From Bacteroidaceae bacterium (lineage in GTDB: Bacteria; Bacteroidota; Bacteroidia; Bacteroidales; Bacteroidaceae), in the NCBI GenBank assembly GCA_017521285.1, contig JAFXDG010000115.1:1-45168 (forward strand): 45,168 bases of DNA, written 5' to 3'. Positions 1 through 7,730 of the stretch are shown in pieces (position 1 is the stretch's first letter; each line of letters opens with the position of its first letter). The notes below the pieces were generated by a model. That model made no database searches, was not told the origin of the DNA, and saw only the letters and a list, made by a program, of their open reading frames with translations. The position numbers were made by a program, and so were the translations under genes.

Positions 1-41
1 TCTTTGTACATGATTTGGCTATCGTTTTAGTTTGAGCGCTG

Positions 42-49
42 CAAAGATA
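42..49 (-). promoter_or_regulatory. Possible leftward promoter -7 box
   Basis: Read on the minus strand this is TATCTTTG, a perfect match to the Bacteroidetes -7 consensus TAnnTTTG. It would drive a gene running leftward out of the window. No convincing -33 TTTG is visible at the usual 19-21 nt, so support rests on one box. Confidence 0.3.
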
Positions 50-56
50 AGCCAAA

Positions 57-93
57 GGGCTGACTCTCCTAGCGAGAATCAGCCCATTTTTTT
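57..93 (+). terminator. Rho-independent terminator hairpin
   Basis: GGGCTGA (57-63) pairs with TCAGCCC (79-85). An inner CTCTC/GAGAA stem has one mismatch, and a T-run follows at 87-93. The polarity suits a plus-strand transcript entering from the left. On the other strand it lies just beyond the 3' end of the PfkB gene and could also stop that transcript, although the minus-strand T-tract is weak. Confidence 0.6.
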
Positions 94-181
94 CGCGTGC
101 GCACGACGAAAAGCGTTTTTGAGATTTAGCGGACAACAATATTTTTTATCCAACGTTTAACGCGTCAACGTATCAACCTTG

Positions 182-1111
182 TCACCGCCTCTTCGCATAC
201 TCCTCGGCGAACTCGCGGGAGATGGAGTTGTTGAGGCTCATGCAGACGTGGGAGGAGAAATCGATACCACATTGGATGATGTCGTCCCAATCGCGTTCGG
301 TAAGGGTGGGGAGGTCGTCGCGGCGGATGCGGTAACGCATGAGTCCGAAGAGGATGCCTGCATTGAAATTGTCGCCTGCGCCGATAGTGCTCGCAGGGGT
401 GAGCGGCTTTACGCTGTAATCCTTGTTGAAGGTGCGTGTGCGGAGGCTGACTCCCTTTCCGCCACGGGTACAGATGAAGTTGGGACAATGGAAGGAAATC
501 TTTTGGCGATAGATGTCATCGGCTTCCTTCAGGTTATACATGTTGTCAAAATCTTCGTCTGAGCCGCGCACGATGTCCGAATATTCAAAGTTCTCGATGA
601 TGGTGGGCGTGAGTTTCATCATTTCACCGGTGTGGGTGCTGCGGAAGTTCACGTCGTAGTAGATGATGGCACCTTGGTGGCGTGCATAGCTGAGAAACTC
701 GCTTACCTTGGCACGCAACACGGGGTTGAGTGCAAAGTAAGAGCCAAATACCACGAGGTCGTCCCTCTCGATGGTGGGGAAGTCCACTTCCAACCGGCAG
801 GCGGGATAATCCTTGTAGAATTGGTATTGCGCATCGCTCTGCTCGTTGAGGAAAGCCAGTGAAATGGCCGACTTGCCATCGGGATAAACCTGCATATAGT
901 CGGTGCTCACGCCATTCTCGCGCATAAAATTGAGGATGATTTCGCCCACACGGTCGTTACCCGTTTCGCTGATGAAGGTGACAGGCAGACCTGTACGTCC
1001 TAATGAGATGAGGCAATTGAAGGCTGAGCCTCCCGGCACTCCGGCCGTGGGTTGTCCGCCTTGGAAGATGATGTCGAAGATGGTTTCTCCTATTCCTATT
1101 ATTTTACGCAT
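182..1111 (-). CDS. PfkB-family carbohydrate kinase
   Basis: This is a cytosolic sugar kinase of the ribokinase/PfkB superfamily, transferring phosphate from ATP to a sugar hydroxyl. The N-terminal part has the GG(S)AFN sugar-binding motif near residues 27-32. The C-terminal signature STIGAGDNFNAG sits at about 241-252, with Asp247 as the expected catalytic base. The length of 309 aa is normal, and homologues of this type are usually annotated as fructokinase, but the substrate cannot be read from sequence. It lies downstream of the SIS isomerase and LOG genes on the same strand, separated from the isomerase by about 160 bp of inverted repeats. Pairing with a sugar-phosphate isomerase suggests a shared sugar route, which is inference. 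Confidence 0.9.
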   Translation of the reverse strand: MRKIIGIGETIFDIIFQGGQPTAGVPGGSAFNCLISLGRTGLPVTFISETGNDRVGEIILNFMRENGVSTDYMQVYPDGKSAISLAFLNEQSDAQYQFYKDYPACRLEVDFPTIERDDLVVFGSYFALNPVLRAKVSEFLSYARHQGAIIYYDVNFRSTHTGEMMKLTPTIIENFEYSDIVRGSDEDFDNMYNLKEADDIYRQKISFHCPNFICTRGGKGVSLRTRTFNKDYSVKPLTPASTIGAGDNFNAGILFGLMRYRIRRDDLPTLTERDWDDIIQCGIDFSSHVCMSLNNSISREFAEEYAKRR

Positions 1112-1269
1112 GATGATAATATACTAATGTGCTAATGTGCCAATGTGCTAATGTGGTTAATGTGCTAATGTGGTTAATGTTCCAATGTACTAAAAGTTAT
1201 TAACACATCACCTTGTGCCGCATGGCTATTAGCATATTGGCACATTGGCACATTAACCACATTAGCACA
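1112..1269. repeat. Inverted CTAATGTGC-type repeat spacer
   Basis: The spacer between the isomerase and the kinase is made of 7-9 bp units such as CTAATGTGC, CCAATGTGC and GGTTAATGTG (about 1123-1190). A reverse-complement series follows (GCACATTGG, CACATTAACC; about 1225-1265). The two halves can pair into a long imperfect hairpin within the minus-strand transcript. The isomerase stop codon TAA abuts the repeat. The same family recurs at 42686 and 43196. Confidence 0.75.
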
Positions 1270-1872
1270 TTAATTAATCATTTCTCTCGAGCGTTTGCCC
1301 AAGTATCCGCCGTGGTGGCGTTTGCTGTACTCCTCGATGGTGAAGCCGGTGCGCTTCGTGGTTTCCACTACTAAGATGTCGCCGATGACGGTCATTACCG
1401 TGGTGCTGGTCGTAGGAGCCATGCCCAAGGCACACACCTCGTCGGGATGTCCGGTGCAGAGGCAGATGTCGGCTTCCTGTGCCAAAGGGCTGTCTCCGTT
1501 TCCGGTGATGACGATGAATTTCAGATTGGGGTTTAGCCGGCGGCTCAGGATGGTCAGCTCCACAATTTCGCGCGTTTTGCCCGAGTTGCTGATGAGCAGC
1601 AGCAGGTCGTTTTCCTGAATGATGCCCAAGTCGCCATGCTGGGCTTCGCTGGGATGGAGAAACACCGCGGGAGTTCCTGTCGAACAGAAGGTGGTGGCCA
1701 TGTTCATGGCTATCTGTCCGGCCTTGCCCATACCGCTGGTAATCAGTTTTCCTTTTTTATGGTGCACTTGCTCCACAATCAGGTCGATGGCCTGTTCGTA
1801 GGCATCCGTCACGGGTATGTTCAGCACCGCTTCAGCCTCCTTGCGGAGCAATGCTTGTATATTCTCTTTCAT
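1270..1872 (-). CDS. SIS-domain sugar-phosphate isomerase, KpsF/GutQ type without CBS domains
   Basis: This protein is a single SIS (sugar isomerase) domain resembling D-arabinose-5-phosphate isomerases of the KpsF/KdsD/GutQ group. Visible motifs are SGMGKAGQIA (about 47-56), PSEAQHGDLG (about 78-87) and the phosphosugar-binding LLISNSGKT (about 92-100). At 200 aa it ends after the SIS domain, whereas KdsD-type enzymes (about 320 aa) continue into two CBS domains. It could be an arabinose-5-phosphate isomerase or a hexulose-phosphate isomerase. It starts 7 nt after the LOG gene stop on the same strand, so the two are probably co-transcribed, and the sugar kinase follows. Confidence 0.88.
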   Translation of the reverse strand: MKENIQALLRKEAEAVLNIPVTDAYEQAIDLIVEQVHHKKGKLITSGMGKAGQIAMNMATTFCSTGTPAVFLHPSEAQHGDLGIIQENDLLLLISNSGKTREIVELTILSRRLNPNLKFIVITGNGDSPLAQEADICLCTGHPDEVCALGMAPTTSTTVMTVIGDILVVETTKRTGFTIEEYSKRHHGGYLGKRSREMIN

Positions 1873-1879
1873 ATTTGTT

Positions 1880-2413
1880 CTATTTCAGTAATTCCTTCAG
1901 TTCGTCGAACGTGTTGGCTACGTTGAGGAAGTTCTCCAACGGGCGACGGATGAAGCCTTGCGCCTCCATTTGGTTGAGCACGGCCAGCAAGCCATCCCAA
2001 AATCCGTCGATATTGTAGAGTACCACGCGTTTTGAGTGATAGCCGATGGTTGCTGCGGCCACCACGTGGAAAACCTCGTCCAGTGTGCCTACTCCACCGG
2101 GCAATGCCACCAGGATATCGCTCTCGCGAAGGATAACGTCCTTGCGGTCGCTCAGGTTCACGGTGTGGAAGGTCACGTCCAGCCGGTCGCTCACCCGTCC
2201 CTTCTCTTCCAGTTTGGTGGGTACTACGCCCATCACCGTGCCTCCGCCCTCTTTCACGGCGCGGCAGATGCACTCCATCAATCCCATGTCGGCCCCTCCG
2301 TACACCAAAGTCTTGCCCTCAGCGGCCATCCAAGCCCCCAATTCGCGTGTACACTCAAAATAGCGGGGCGATATTTGCTCACAAGCCGAGCAGAAGATTC
2401 CTATTTTGTCCAT
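1880..2413 (-). CDS. LOG-family (TIGR00730) nucleoside 5'-monophosphate phosphoribohydrolase
   Basis: This is a Rossmann-fold protein of the LOG family. Characterised members release the base from cytokinin nucleotides or from AMP-like nucleotides. The signature PGGVGTLDE (105-113) matches PGGxGTxxE, which binds the ribosyl phosphate and supplies the catalytic glutamate. YGGADMGLM (38-46) is the nucleotide-binding loop. At 177 aa it has the normal length. It is the first gene of the minus-strand group, with a TATCTTTG box about 30 nt upstream. Its physiological substrate in Bacteroidales is not established, so no gene symbol is given. Confidence 0.9.
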   Translation of the reverse strand: MDKIGIFCSACEQISPRYFECTRELGAWMAAEGKTLVYGGADMGLMECICRAVKEGGGTVMGVVPTKLEEKGRVSDRLDVTFHTVNLSDRKDVILRESDILVALPGGVGTLDEVFHVVAAATIGYHSKRVVLYNIDGFWDGLLAVLNQMEAQGFIRRPLENFLNVANTFDELKELLK

Positions 2414-2444
2414 ATTTGTTTCTGAACTACTCAGTATTCAGCTG

Positions 2445-2452
2445 CAAAGATA
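2445..2452 (-). promoter_or_regulatory. -7 box upstream of the LOG gene
   Basis: TATCTTTG on the minus strand matches TAnnTTTG and lies about 32 nt before the LOG start codon. A TTTG further upstream (2478-2481) is at about 25 nt, longer than the usual 19-21, so the -33 element is uncertain. Confidence 0.5.
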
Positions 2453-2517
2453 CATCCTATCTTGGCTATTTATGTAACAAAATGTGTAAAAATGCCGTAG
2501 AAGAATGAAAAAAACAC

Positions 2518-2525
2518 TAATTTTG
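2518..2525 (+). promoter_or_regulatory. -7 box of the M16 peptidase gene; decides its start codon
   Basis: TAATTTTG matches TAnnTTTG. Transcription should begin near 2531-2533, so the ATG at 2534 would be virtually leaderless. The ATG at 2561, about 28 nt into the mRNA, is the better start. Confidence 0.55.
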
Positions 2526-2560
2526 CAGACATTATGACAAAAATGGACGGTCGGAAAGAT

Positions 2561-3793
2561 ATGCTGAACACTCACACGCTTGCCAACGGCCTGCGCATCG
2601 TACACACCTCGTCGCCCACGCGGGTGGCCTATTGCGGTTACGCCATCAAGGCCGGCACACGCCACGAATTGTCCCACCAACAGGGAATGGCCCACTTGGT
2701 GGAGCACATGATTTTCAAGGGTACCACCCATCGGCGGGCATGGCACATCCTGAACCGCATGGAGAATGTGGGAGGCGACCTGAATGCCTACACCAACAAA
2801 GAGGAGATGGTGGTGTATGCCGCCTTCATGAACGAACATCTGGAGCGGGCCGTGGAGCTGTTGACCGACATTGTTTTCCACAGCACCTTCCCCCAACACG
2901 AGATGGACAAGGAGGTGGAGGTGGTGGTGGACGAAATCCTCAGCTACGAGGACTCGCCGCAGGAACTTATCTACGACGACTTTGAAGAACTCCTTTTCCC
3001 CAACCATCCGTTGGGACGCAACATCTTGGGAAAGCCCGAGCAGCTCCGCACCTATCGCACGGCCGACGCTTTGGCCTTCACCACCCAACACTATCGCCCC
3101 GAGAATATGGTACTTTTCGTGAAGGGTGATGTTGATTTCCGTCGCATTGTCCGCTTGGCCGAAAAGTACACTTCAGACATCATCCTACCTCAACCCAAGG
3201 CTGAGGTACCTTCAGCTCTGAGCTTACCATTGCCTATCTATGAAGCACGCACCGTGACCATGCAGAAGGATACCCATCAGGCACACGTCCTCATGGGCGG
3301 CCGTGCCTACGATGCTAATGACGAGCGCCGCACGGCTCTCTACTTGCTGAACAATTTGTTGGGAGGTCCTGGTATGAACAGCCGCCTCAACGTATCTCTC
3401 CGCGAGAAACGGGGGCTTGTCTATACCGTGGAGAGCAATCTCACCAGTTACACCGATACTGGTGCCTGGTGCATCTATTTCGGATGCGACCACGACGATG
3501 TGGAGCGCTGCCTCGAACTGGTTCACCGCGAGCTGAAGTCCCTTTGCGCCCAAGCGCTTACCTCCGCCAAGTTGGCTGCTGCCCAAAAACAACTCATCGG
3601 GCAGATAGGTGTGGCGTGCGACAATTTCGAGAACCGTGCTCTCGACATGGCCAAGTCCTTCCTTCACTACAATCGTTTGGAGCCTGCTGACAAACTGTTT
3701 GCCCGCATCCAATCGCTCACTTCTTCCCAATTGCTCGACGTAGCCAACGACATGTTTGCTCCCGAACGGATTTCCACATTGATATATAGATGA
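2561..3793 (+). CDS. M16-family zinc metallopeptidase (insulinase-like)
   Basis: This is a single-unit M16 peptidase of the bacterial processing-protease type. The inverted zinc motif HLVEH (HxxEH, about residues 45-49) carries the two zinc histidines and the catalytic glutamate. The third zinc ligand should be a glutamate in VVVDEILSYE, about 75 residues on. A C-terminal M16 domain follows, with GGPGMNSRL and RGLVYTVES, typical of the substrate-clamping half. I place the start at 2561 rather than 2534 because of the promoter box at 2518-2525 and because family members usually begin shortly before the N-T-x-x-L-x-N-G-L-R strand. The protein is 410 aa with no signal peptide. It is monocistronic and convergent with the PBP4 gene. 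Confidence 0.92.
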   Translation: MLNTHTLANGLRIVHTSSPTRVAYCGYAIKAGTRHELSHQQGMAHLVEHMIFKGTTHRRAWHILNRMENVGGDLNAYTNKEEMVVYAAFMNEHLERAVELLTDIVFHSTFPQHEMDKEVEVVVDEILSYEDSPQELIYDDFEELLFPNHPLGRNILGKPEQLRTYRTADALAFTTQHYRPENMVLFVKGDVDFRRIVRLAEKYTSDIILPQPKAEVPSALSLPLPIYEARTVTMQKDTHQAHVLMGGRAYDANDERRTALYLLNNLLGGPGMNSRLNVSLREKRGLVYTVESNLTSYTDTGAWCIYFGCDHDDVERCLELVHRELKSLCAQALTSAKLAAAQKQLIGQIGVACDNFENRALDMAKSFLHYNRLEPADKLFARIQSLTSSQLLDVANDMFAPERISTLIYR

Positions 3794-3803
3794 TTTCTGT
3801 ATG

Positions 3804-3961
3804 AGGGTCTAAAGTCTAAGGTCAAAGGGCGATGGCGATGGCTGATGGCTATGGCGATGGCTGATGGCGATGGCAGATGGCTTGAAACCTGGAACTTTAA
3901 ACTTGGAACCTGGAACCTGGAACCTTCGACCTTTGACCTTTGACCTCCGACCTCCGACCTC
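3804..3961. repeat. Mosaic of short repeats between convergent genes
   Basis: GGTCTAAAGTC/GGTCAAAGG units open the block and GGCGATGGCTGATGG hexamer-based units follow. Then comes AACCTGGAAC, and then the reverse-complement CCTTTGACC/CCTCCGACC units. Because the outer units are inverted copies, the spacer can fold as one long imperfect hairpin between the two convergent 3' ends, perhaps serving both as terminator. Confidence 0.75.
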
Positions 3962-5134
3962 CTATTGACAAAGTGCACTACAAACCTTGTCTTGCCAAGC
4001 GCGGGCGAGGCGAGGGGTGAGGATATTCTGGTTGATGATGACGAAGGCCCGTGTATGGCCATTGGGGGCAATGGCATATCCGGCGAGGGAGGTGACACCG
4101 GTGAGGGTGCCCGTTTTGGCAAATACGCGGCGGTAGGCAGGTGTTTTCTTCATACGGTTTTTCAGGGTGCCGTCGATGCCGGCCACGGGGAGGGCCTGCT
4201 TCAGGTGGCGGTAGATGGCTGGATGTCGGTAGGCGTGGCGGAGTACGTCGGCCATCAGGCGGGGCGACAGGTAATTGTAGAGCGACACACCGCTTCCATC
4301 GGCCATGCTGTAGCGGGTGGGTTGGTGTCCTACCCGTCGGATGAGGCGGCCAATCATGCGCGCCCCGTCGCGGGCGGTGGCATAGGGCTGGTCGGCATAG
4401 GCGGCGGCCAGTTGGTAGAATACGGCTTCAGCATGCAGATTGTCGCTCTTCTTCATCATGCGGTCCATGATTTGTGTCAGGGGGCGTCGGCAGACGGCAA
4501 TCTGGGTGATTACCGAGTCGGGCGCTTGTGCCACGAGTGTATCGGTCGTGTCGGTTACGGTGACCCCCTGCACCAGCAGGGCGCGGCGCAGATGGACGAG
4601 GAAACTGTCTGTGCGTTCGCTCAACAGGGGGGTGAGGATGGGCATCCCGTCGTCCCAACACCAACCGCTTCCCCATTTCAGCGAATCCTTCAGTGCGGCA
4701 TTGCCTATGATTCCTCCCTCGATGTGACGTATGCCCGATTGTGCTACGGCCTGGGCGAAAGCCTCCATGTCCAAGTGGTTGAGCAGGGGGTCGAACCCTC
4801 CCACCACATAGAGGCTGCCTTTGAGCAGACTGTCGGGGGTGATGGCACCGGTGTGGTAGAGGGTGATGTTGAAAGAGTGGTCGGAGCCTAATTCCTCCAG
4901 GGCAGTGACGGCCGTCATCACCTTCTGTATGGAGGCGGGGCGGTAGAGCTTGTCGGCTTGGTAACTGTATAACAGGGTGTCATCGTCGAGGTCATAGACG
5001 ATGAGGCCTACCTCAGAATGGGCCAGCAGGGTGTCGGCCAGCAGGGTGTCGAGACGGTGGGTGAGGGAGGCACTCAAGCGGAGGGGGAGGAACAGGAGGG
5101 TGATGAGGAGGAAGAAGCGTGATATGTGGGTCAT
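3962..5134 (-). CDS. dacB: D-alanyl-D-alanine carboxypeptidase/endopeptidase, PBP4 (peptidase S13) family
   Basis: This is a periplasmic penicillin-binding protein trimming or cleaving peptidoglycan stem peptides. All three active-site motifs are present: SIQK (Ser68, Lys71), SDN (230-232) and KTG (340-342). An N-terminal hydrophobic signal of about 22 residues precedes the mature part. At 390 aa it is shorter than E. coli PBP4 (about 450-480), as is common in Bacteroidetes, with less of the insert between SxxK and SDN. The gene stands alone on the minus strand. Its upstream spacer consists of short repeats with no clear TAnnTTTG box. Confidence 0.93.
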   Translation of the reverse strand: MTHISRFFLLITLLFLPLRLSASLTHRLDTLLADTLLAHSEVGLIVYDLDDDTLLYSYQADKLYRPASIQKVMTAVTALEELGSDHSFNITLYHTGAITPDSLLKGSLYVVGGFDPLLNHLDMEAFAQAVAQSGIRHIEGGIIGNAALKDSLKWGSGWCWDDGMPILTPLLSERTDSFLVHLRRALLVQGVTVTDTTDTLVAQAPDSVITQIAVCRRPLTQIMDRMMKKSDNLHAEAVFYQLAAAYADQPYATARDGARMIGRLIRRVGHQPTRYSMADGSGVSLYNYLSPRLMADVLRHAYRHPAIYRHLKQALPVAGIDGTLKNRMKKTPAYRRVFAKTGTLTGVTSLAGYAIAPNGHTRAFVIINQNILTPRLARAWQDKVCSALCQ

Positions 5135-5159
5135 TTTTTTGTAATTGGGGGTTCAAAGT

Positions 5160-5342
5160 TTAAAGTTGAAAGGTCAAAGGTCGAAGGTCGAAGGTCAAAA
5201 GTCGAAAGTCAAAGGTCAAAAGTCGAAGGTTTCAAGCCATCGCCATTCGCCATCAGCCATCGCCATCAGCCATAGCCATTAGCCATCGCCATCTGCCATC
5301 GCCATTAGCCATCGCCATTAGCCATCGCCATTAGCCATAGTC
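5160..5342. repeat. GGTCGAAGGTC units followed by GCCATC hexamer array
   Basis: Tandem GGTCAAAGGTCGAAGGTC-type units run to about 5232. They are followed by degenerate hexamers GCCATC/GCCATT/GCCATA with interspersed AGCCAT to about 5338. The hexamer array runs into the 3' end of the PH-domain gene: its stop codon (minus-strand TAA at 5331-5333) and last codons are written in the repeat. Confidence 0.8.
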
Positions 5343-5732
5343 CTTTTCATGGGTAGCGAGTAGTTTGAGCAACTCTTCTTCCTTAGTGGGGATGAGGGAG
5401 ACGGTTTGTCCCTGGGTATAGTGGACAAGGAGGTATCTCTTCAGGCAGAAGGCTCCGAGGCGGGCGCTACGGATGCGTTCGATGCGGCGGATGTCGGCCA
5501 AGGGGATGGCGATCTCTTTGGAGAAGCGTCCGCGGTGGATGACGAGGCGTCCGTTGGTGGTGAGGGTGTAGGTGGTGTTGATAGCCCGCTCGATGATGAG
5601 GAACATCAGGGCAAGAGCCATGAAGGCCACGATGCCTTGCCGGTGCCAATAGGCCCAAACGGCGACAATGGTGAGCAAAACGAGCAAAATGGGCGTGTAC
5701 CAAGGCACACGGGCATGAAATATTCGGTTCAT
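5331..5732 (-). CDS. Small membrane protein with a bacterial PH-like domain
   Basis: The 133-aa protein has two adjacent hydrophobic segments near the N-terminus (WYTPILLVLLTIVAVWAYW, then FMALALMFLII). A soluble part follows with the pattern Y-T-L-T-x-N-x-L-V-I-x-x-G and IPLADIRRIERI, characteristic of bacterial PH domains of the YdbT/DUF304 kind. It is probably an inner-membrane protein facing the cytosol, and its role is unknown. The start is set at the ATG at 5732. A longer frame opens with TTG at 5753, but that TTG lies inside the -7 box TATCTTTG and cannot be in the mRNA. The last codons and stop come from the GCCATC-type repeat. Confidence 0.75.
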   Translation of the reverse strand: MNRIFHARVPWYTPILLVLLTIVAVWAYWHRQGIVAFMALALMFLIIERAINTTYTLTTNGRLVIHRGRFSKEIAIPLADIRRIERIRSARLGAFCLKRYLLVHYTQGQTVSLIPTKEEELLKLLATHEKDYG

Positions 5733-5751
5733 AGATAAGAATTTTGCCTGC

Positions 5752-5759
5752 AAAGATAC
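5752..5759 (-). promoter_or_regulatory. -7 box for the PH-domain gene
   Basis: TATCTTTG on the minus strand lies 20 nt before the ATG at 5732. It is back to back with the plus-strand box at 5780-5787, making a compact divergent promoter region. Confidence 0.5.
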
Positions 5760-5779
5760 GCCATTTCACCGATTATTCG

Positions 5780-5787
5780 TAGTTTTG
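5780..5787 (+). promoter_or_regulatory. -7 box for nadB
   Basis: TAGTTTTG matches TAnnTTTG and would give a leader of about 50 nt before the nadB ATG at 5842. No clear -33 TTTG is seen. Confidence 0.5.
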
Positions 5788-5841
5788 CGGCAGAATTAAG
5801 TTTGAAGAGACATCATTTGGTGTCCCCAAATATCTGTTTTT

Positions 5842-7413
5842 ATGGTAAGAAAGTATGATTTCTTAGTAATCGGCTCAGGATTGGCAGGCATGAGCTTTGC
5901 CTTGAAAGTAGCCCACAAGGGAACTGTAGCCCTTATTTGTAAAGCCGGATTGGAAGAGGCTAATACCTATTTTGCACAGGGAGGCATCGCCTCGGTGACC
6001 GACTTGGCGGTAGATAATTTCGAGAAACACATTGAGGATACCCTCATTGCCGGTGACCACATCAACGACCGTGCGGCGGTGGAAAAGGTTGTGCGTGGCG
6101 CCCCGGCCCAGATTAAGGAACTCATCAAATGGGGAGTGGACTTTGACAAGAAGTCCGACGGAACCTTTGATTTGCACAAGGAGGGCGGACACAGCGAATT
6201 CCGCATCCTGCACCACAAGGACAATACGGGTGCGGAGATACAGACATCGCTCATCGAAGCGGTGAAGGCACATCCCAACATCACCGTGCTTACCAACCAT
6301 TTTGCCGTGGAAATCATCACCCAGCACCACATGGGTATCATCGTAACCCGCTACACACAGGGAATCCGTTGCTACGGAGCATACGTGTTGAACGAAGAGA
6401 CGGGCGAAGTGGATACTTTCCTTTCCAAGGTCACTATCATGGCTACGGGCGGGTGTGAAGCCGTCTATCGTCAGACAACCAATCCGTTGGTGGCTACGGG
6501 CGATGGCATTGCGATGGTCTATCGTGCCAAGGGCGCAGTGAAGGATATGGAGTTCATCCAGTTCCATCCTACGGCTCTCTATCATCCGGGCGACCGGCCC
6601 GCCTATCTGATTACCGAGGCCATGCGTGGCTATGGCGGTGTGCTCCGCACGAAGGATGGCAAGGAGTTCATGCAGAAGTACGATCCCCGCCTGTCATTGG
6701 CTCCGCGTGATATCGTGGCCCGTGCCATCGATAATGAAATGAAGCATCGGGGCGACGAGCATGTCTATCTCGACGTGACGCACAAAGACCCGGAAGAGAC
6801 CAAAAGACATTTCCCCAATATCTATAAGAAGTGCCTCTCTATTGGCATCGACATCACCAAGGATTTCATTCCTGTGGCACCCGCGGCTCACTATCTGTGT
6901 GGCGGTATTGTGGTCGATCTTGACGGACAGAGCAGCATCCGTCGCTTGTATGCTATCGGCGAATGTTCGTGCACCGGTCTTCATGGTGGCAACCGTTTGG
7001 CCAGCAACTCGCTCATCGAGGCTGTGGTGTATGCCGATGCGGCGGCCAAGCATGTGCTGAGTGTCATCGACCGTTACGACTTCAACGAAGACATCCCCGA
7101 ATGGAACGACGAAGGAACCATCAGCAACGAAGAGCGTGTGCTTATCACCCAAAGCATGAAGGAGGTGAACCAAATCATGGAGGCGTATGTTGGTATTGTG
7201 CGTAGCAACACCCGACTGAAACGTGCCTGGAATCGCCTTGACATCCTGTATGAGGAGACCGAACGCCTGTTCAAGAGCAGCAAGGCCACCCGTGAATTGT
7301 GCGAATTGCGCAACATGATCAACGTTGGCTACCTCATCACCCGTCAGGCTATGGAGCGCAAGGAGAGCCGTGGTTTGCACTTCAGCATCGACTATCCGAA
7401 GGATAAAGGCTGA
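5842..7413 (+). CDS. nadB: L-aspartate oxidase
   Basis: This is a FAD-dependent oxidase converting L-aspartate to iminoaspartate, the first step of de novo NAD synthesis. The N-terminal dinucleotide-binding motif is IGSGLAGMS (about 11-19). TYFAQGGIASV, the HKEGGHSE region, QFHPTAL and the C-terminal LHGGNRLASNSLIE are typical of the succinate dehydrogenase/fumarate reductase flavoprotein family in its NadB branch. The length of 523 aa is normal and no quinolinate synthase or NadC gene is adjacent. The frame ends cleanly just before a repeat block. A fumarate reductase subunit is unlikely because no partner subunits are nearby and the protein is too short. Confidence 0.95.
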   Translation: MVRKYDFLVIGSGLAGMSFALKVAHKGTVALICKAGLEEANTYFAQGGIASVTDLAVDNFEKHIEDTLIAGDHINDRAAVEKVVRGAPAQIKELIKWGVDFDKKSDGTFDLHKEGGHSEFRILHHKDNTGAEIQTSLIEAVKAHPNITVLTNHFAVEIITQHHMGIIVTRYTQGIRCYGAYVLNEETGEVDTFLSKVTIMATGGCEAVYRQTTNPLVATGDGIAMVYRAKGAVKDMEFIQFHPTALYHPGDRPAYLITEAMRGYGGVLRTKDGKEFMQKYDPRLSLAPRDIVARAIDNEMKHRGDEHVYLDVTHKDPEETKRHFPNIYKKCLSIGIDITKDFIPVAPAAHYLCGGIVVDLDGQSSIRRLYAIGECSCTGLHGGNRLASNSLIEAVVYADAAAKHVLSVIDRYDFNEDIPEWNDEGTISNEERVLITQSMKEVNQIMEAYVGIVRSNTRLKRAWNRLDILYEETERLFKSSKATRELCELRNMINVGYLITRQAMERKESRGLHFSIDYPKDKG

Positions 7414-7600
7414 GGGTCAAAGGTCGAAGGTCGAAGGTCAAGGGTCGAAGGTCAAAAGTCTAAGGTCAAAGGTCTAAAGTCGAAGGTCAAAGGTCGGAGG
7501 TCAGAGGTTCCAAGTTTAAAGTTTCAGGTTTCAAGCCATCGCCATCAGCCATCGCCATCGCCATCAGCCATCGCCATCTGCCATCGCCATTAGCTATAGT
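7414..7600. repeat. GGTCGAAGGTC units followed by GCCATC hexamers
   Basis: This is the first part of a 317-bp gene-free stretch between nadB and the metal transporter. About 100 bp of GGTCAAAGGTCGAAGGTC-like units begin 1 nt after the nadB stop codon. They are followed by a short AAGTTTAAAGTTTCAGG section and then GCCATCGCCATCAGCC hexamers to about 7600. The order matches 5160-5342. Confidence 0.8.
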
Positions 7601-7715
7601 TCAAATCTATTGTCTGTAACTCCTGAGCGAAGCGAAAACTTCTGAACTCCTGAACTCCAAAAAGTTGAGCTTGCGAAAGTTGTGTAAATCTAAATCCGCG
7701 CAATCCGCGTCTAAA
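7601..7715. repeat. GAACTCCTGAACTCC-type repeat, half element
   Basis: A stretch with CTGTAACTCCTGAGCGAAGC, ACTTCTGAACTCCTGAACTCC and GTTGAGCTTGCGAAA is nearly identical to the right half of the element at 9078-9246. A short AATCCGCG tandem (about 7691-7710) follows. No promoter box is recognisable before the transporter start. Confidence 0.7.
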
Positions 7716-7730
7716 AAATGAAATGAAGGC

